NCBI GenBank assembly: GCA_964573475.1
Contig: CAZNJT010000040.1
Coordinates: 1 to 14,063, forward strand
DNA length: 14,063 nucleotides
Source of the DNA: CAVZKK01 sp964573475
GTDB taxonomy: Archaea; Thermoproteota; Bathyarchaeia; Bathyarchaeales; Bathycorpusculaceae
Direction of reading: 5' to 3'
Numbering within the stretch: position 1 is the first letter of the stretch; the number at the start of each line of letters is the position of its first letter. A program made the position numbers and the translations under genes. The notes under the pieces were generated by a model. That model was given only the letters and a program-made list of their open reading frames with translations, had not been told where the DNA came from and ran no database searches. Of the stretch, positions 13,159 to 14,063 are shown piece after piece.

Positions 13159-13608
13159 TTATTGACAGCTGTTCAATTGATCCAGTTTCTGTTTGTTTCT
13201 TTGGAAGAAGGCTCTGAAAGTTATTGTTAAATCATATCTCTCCACTTCATCAAATGCGACCCATCTCAATTCTTCCGCATCGCTTCTAGCCTCGAGCGTT
13301 CCACCCTTGAGCTTCACAAAACAGTCAATTATGACAAAATGATACTGTACCTCGCCATTCTCATCTCTAACCACGTTGTCAACAACATCAATATGCTCAG
13401 GCTTCTCAACCTCAAGACCAGTTTCTTCCTTAACTTCTCTTATTGCAGTTTGCTCTATCGTTTCGCCCAATTCTACTAAACCGCCGGGAATGCTCCACTT
13501 TCCCTTTCCAGGCTCATTCTTCCTTTTTTCAAGCAAGATTTTGCCATCTTTGATTATGACAGCTCCGACTCCTATAATTGGCTGTTTGGGGTAAAGCCTC
13601 TTCACCAA
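13159..13608 (-). CDS. Nudix hydrolase
   Basis: 149 aa from a TTG start with GAGG 7 nt upstream (GTG at 13605 is the alternative). The frame continues upstream over the permease gene, but that part is spurious. The Nudix box is complete: G-x5-E-x7-R-E-V-K-E-E-T-G-L within GGLVELGETIEQTAIREVKEETGLEV (about residues 42-67). IIGVGAVIIKDGKILLEKR is the typical first strand pair and AEELRWVAFDEVE the typical C-terminal recognition stretch. The enzyme hydrolyses a nucleoside diphosphate linked to another group; the substrate cannot be read from the box. It lies 26 nt downstream of the permease stop on the same strand, so co-transcription is likely. Confidence 0.92.
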   Translation of the reverse strand: MVKRLYPKQPIIGVGAVIIKDGKILLEKRKNEPGKGKWSIPGGLVELGETIEQTAIREVKEETGLEVEKPEHIDVVDNVVRDENGEVQYHFVIIDCFVKLKGGTLEARSDAEELRWVAFDEVERYDLTITFRAFFQRNKQKLDQLNSCQ

Positions 13609-13634
13609 GACGAAGCCTCTGCTACAGAATTGTT

Positions 13635-14063
13635 TTATTCGTATCTTAAAGCTTCTACTGGTTTGAGTTTTGAAGCTCGCCAAGCAGGGTAGAGTGCAAA
13701 GATTACGCTGACTCCTACGCCGAAGACCAAGGCGCCTAGGAACACTGTTGGGGTTAAAATAGGAGTTATCGTGATTCCACCAGTTCCTGTAGCTTGATTT
13801 CCAAAGAATACACCGCCTCCATGAAAGACCAGTGCAACCACGTTTGCTAAAACCCAACCTGAACCTATGCCAATCGCTGCACCCATCAAGCCAATAATCG
13901 TTGATTCACCCAAGAAAACCATAAGCACCGTTCGACTTTTCATGCCCAACGCTTTCAGTATACCTATCTCTCTCGTACGCTCCATCAAAGAAACAATCAT
14001 AATATTCATTATTCCTATGCCCGCCACCAGAAGCGAGATGGCAGCAATTCCAGCCAAGAAAAG
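13635..14063 (-). CDS. MacB/FtsX-family ABC transporter permease, C-terminal part
   Basis: The gene runs off the right edge; the visible frame is open to the last base and encodes the C-terminal 142 residues. The signature GIGIMNIMIVSLMERTREIGILKALGMKSRTV is that of the FtsX-like permease domain (first visible helix, then the coupling loop), followed by further helices near FLGESTIIGLMGAAIGIGSGWVLANVV and TVFLGALVFGVGVSVIFALYPAWRASKLKPVEALRYE, the conserved terminus. Such permeases work with a LolD/MacB-type ATPase in lipoprotein, peptide or stress-related export; the partner is outside the window. The TTG near the edge is not taken as a start because coding similarity continues upstream of it. 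Confidence 0.92.
   Translation of the reverse strand, partial: LFLAGIAAISLLVAGIGIMNIMIVSLMERTREIGILKALGMKSRTVLMVFLGESTIIGLMGAAIGIGSGWVLANVVALVFHGGGVFFGNQATGTGGITITPILTPTVFLGALVFGVGVSVIFALYPAWRASKLKPVEALRYE

Noticed and set aside
13609..13857. N-terminal extension of the Nudix protein
   Set aside because: It lies in another frame of the permease gene, which has clear family signatures.

Overview
The window reads as a metagenome-assembled archaeal scaffold. The evidence is a NurA-HerA pair, AT-rich TATA boxes about 25-30 nt upstream of starts (several apparently leaderless), TTG/GTG starts and short GGAGG/GGTGA-type ribosome sites. The gene mix (archaeal M3 oligopeptidase, Cys-rich DUF3795 protein, winged-helix nucleotidyltransferase, small membrane proteins) suits an uncultured Thermoproteota/Bathyarchaeia-like lineage, but that placement is an inference. 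Two 100-N gaps are present. The first (3446-3545) is flanked by an identical 55-nt duplication and is almost certainly a scaffolding artefact. The second (6561-6660) has unrelated flanks and cuts off a gene.

Layout. 1-1238: 3' part of a large gene with a NEW3-like beta domain and a second, sugar-enzyme-like region. 1239-1662: gene-free DNA with a palindrome, GT-rich tandem units and a perfect hairpin. 1663-2724: a beta-lactamase-fold serine hydrolase lacking the usual Tyr-x-Asn. A 30-nt sequence from the upstream hairpin recurs exactly just downstream of this gene, so the gene is bracketed by direct repeats. 2885-3283 (-) is a low-molecular-weight phosphatase, divergent from an 8-helix sensor-like membrane protein (3591-4346). 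4493-5113 (-) is a possible membrane metal-dependent hydrolase, followed by a flavin/PNPOx-fold protein (5263-5739), a 61-aa two-helix protein (-) and a DUF3795 protein. Beyond the second gap a truncated winged-helix nucleotidyltransferase (-) diverges from a VOC protein; both use the same promoter word. 7695-9479 (-) is an oligoendopeptidase F. 

The most coherent module is 9563-12594: a small winged-helix regulator (-) divergent from an overlapping nurA-herA operon. A 10/11-matched inverted repeat abuts a shared TATA box, so a protein bound there could control both directions. The window ends with a 4-helix protein, then a Nudix hydrolase and the 3' end of a MacB/FtsX-type ABC permease, both on the minus strand. 

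No tRNA, rRNA, CRISPR array, transposase or integrase was recognised. The likeliest previously undescribed elements are the regulator/NurA-HerA control arrangement and the dispersed hairpin/G-quadruplex repeat around the serine hydrolase.
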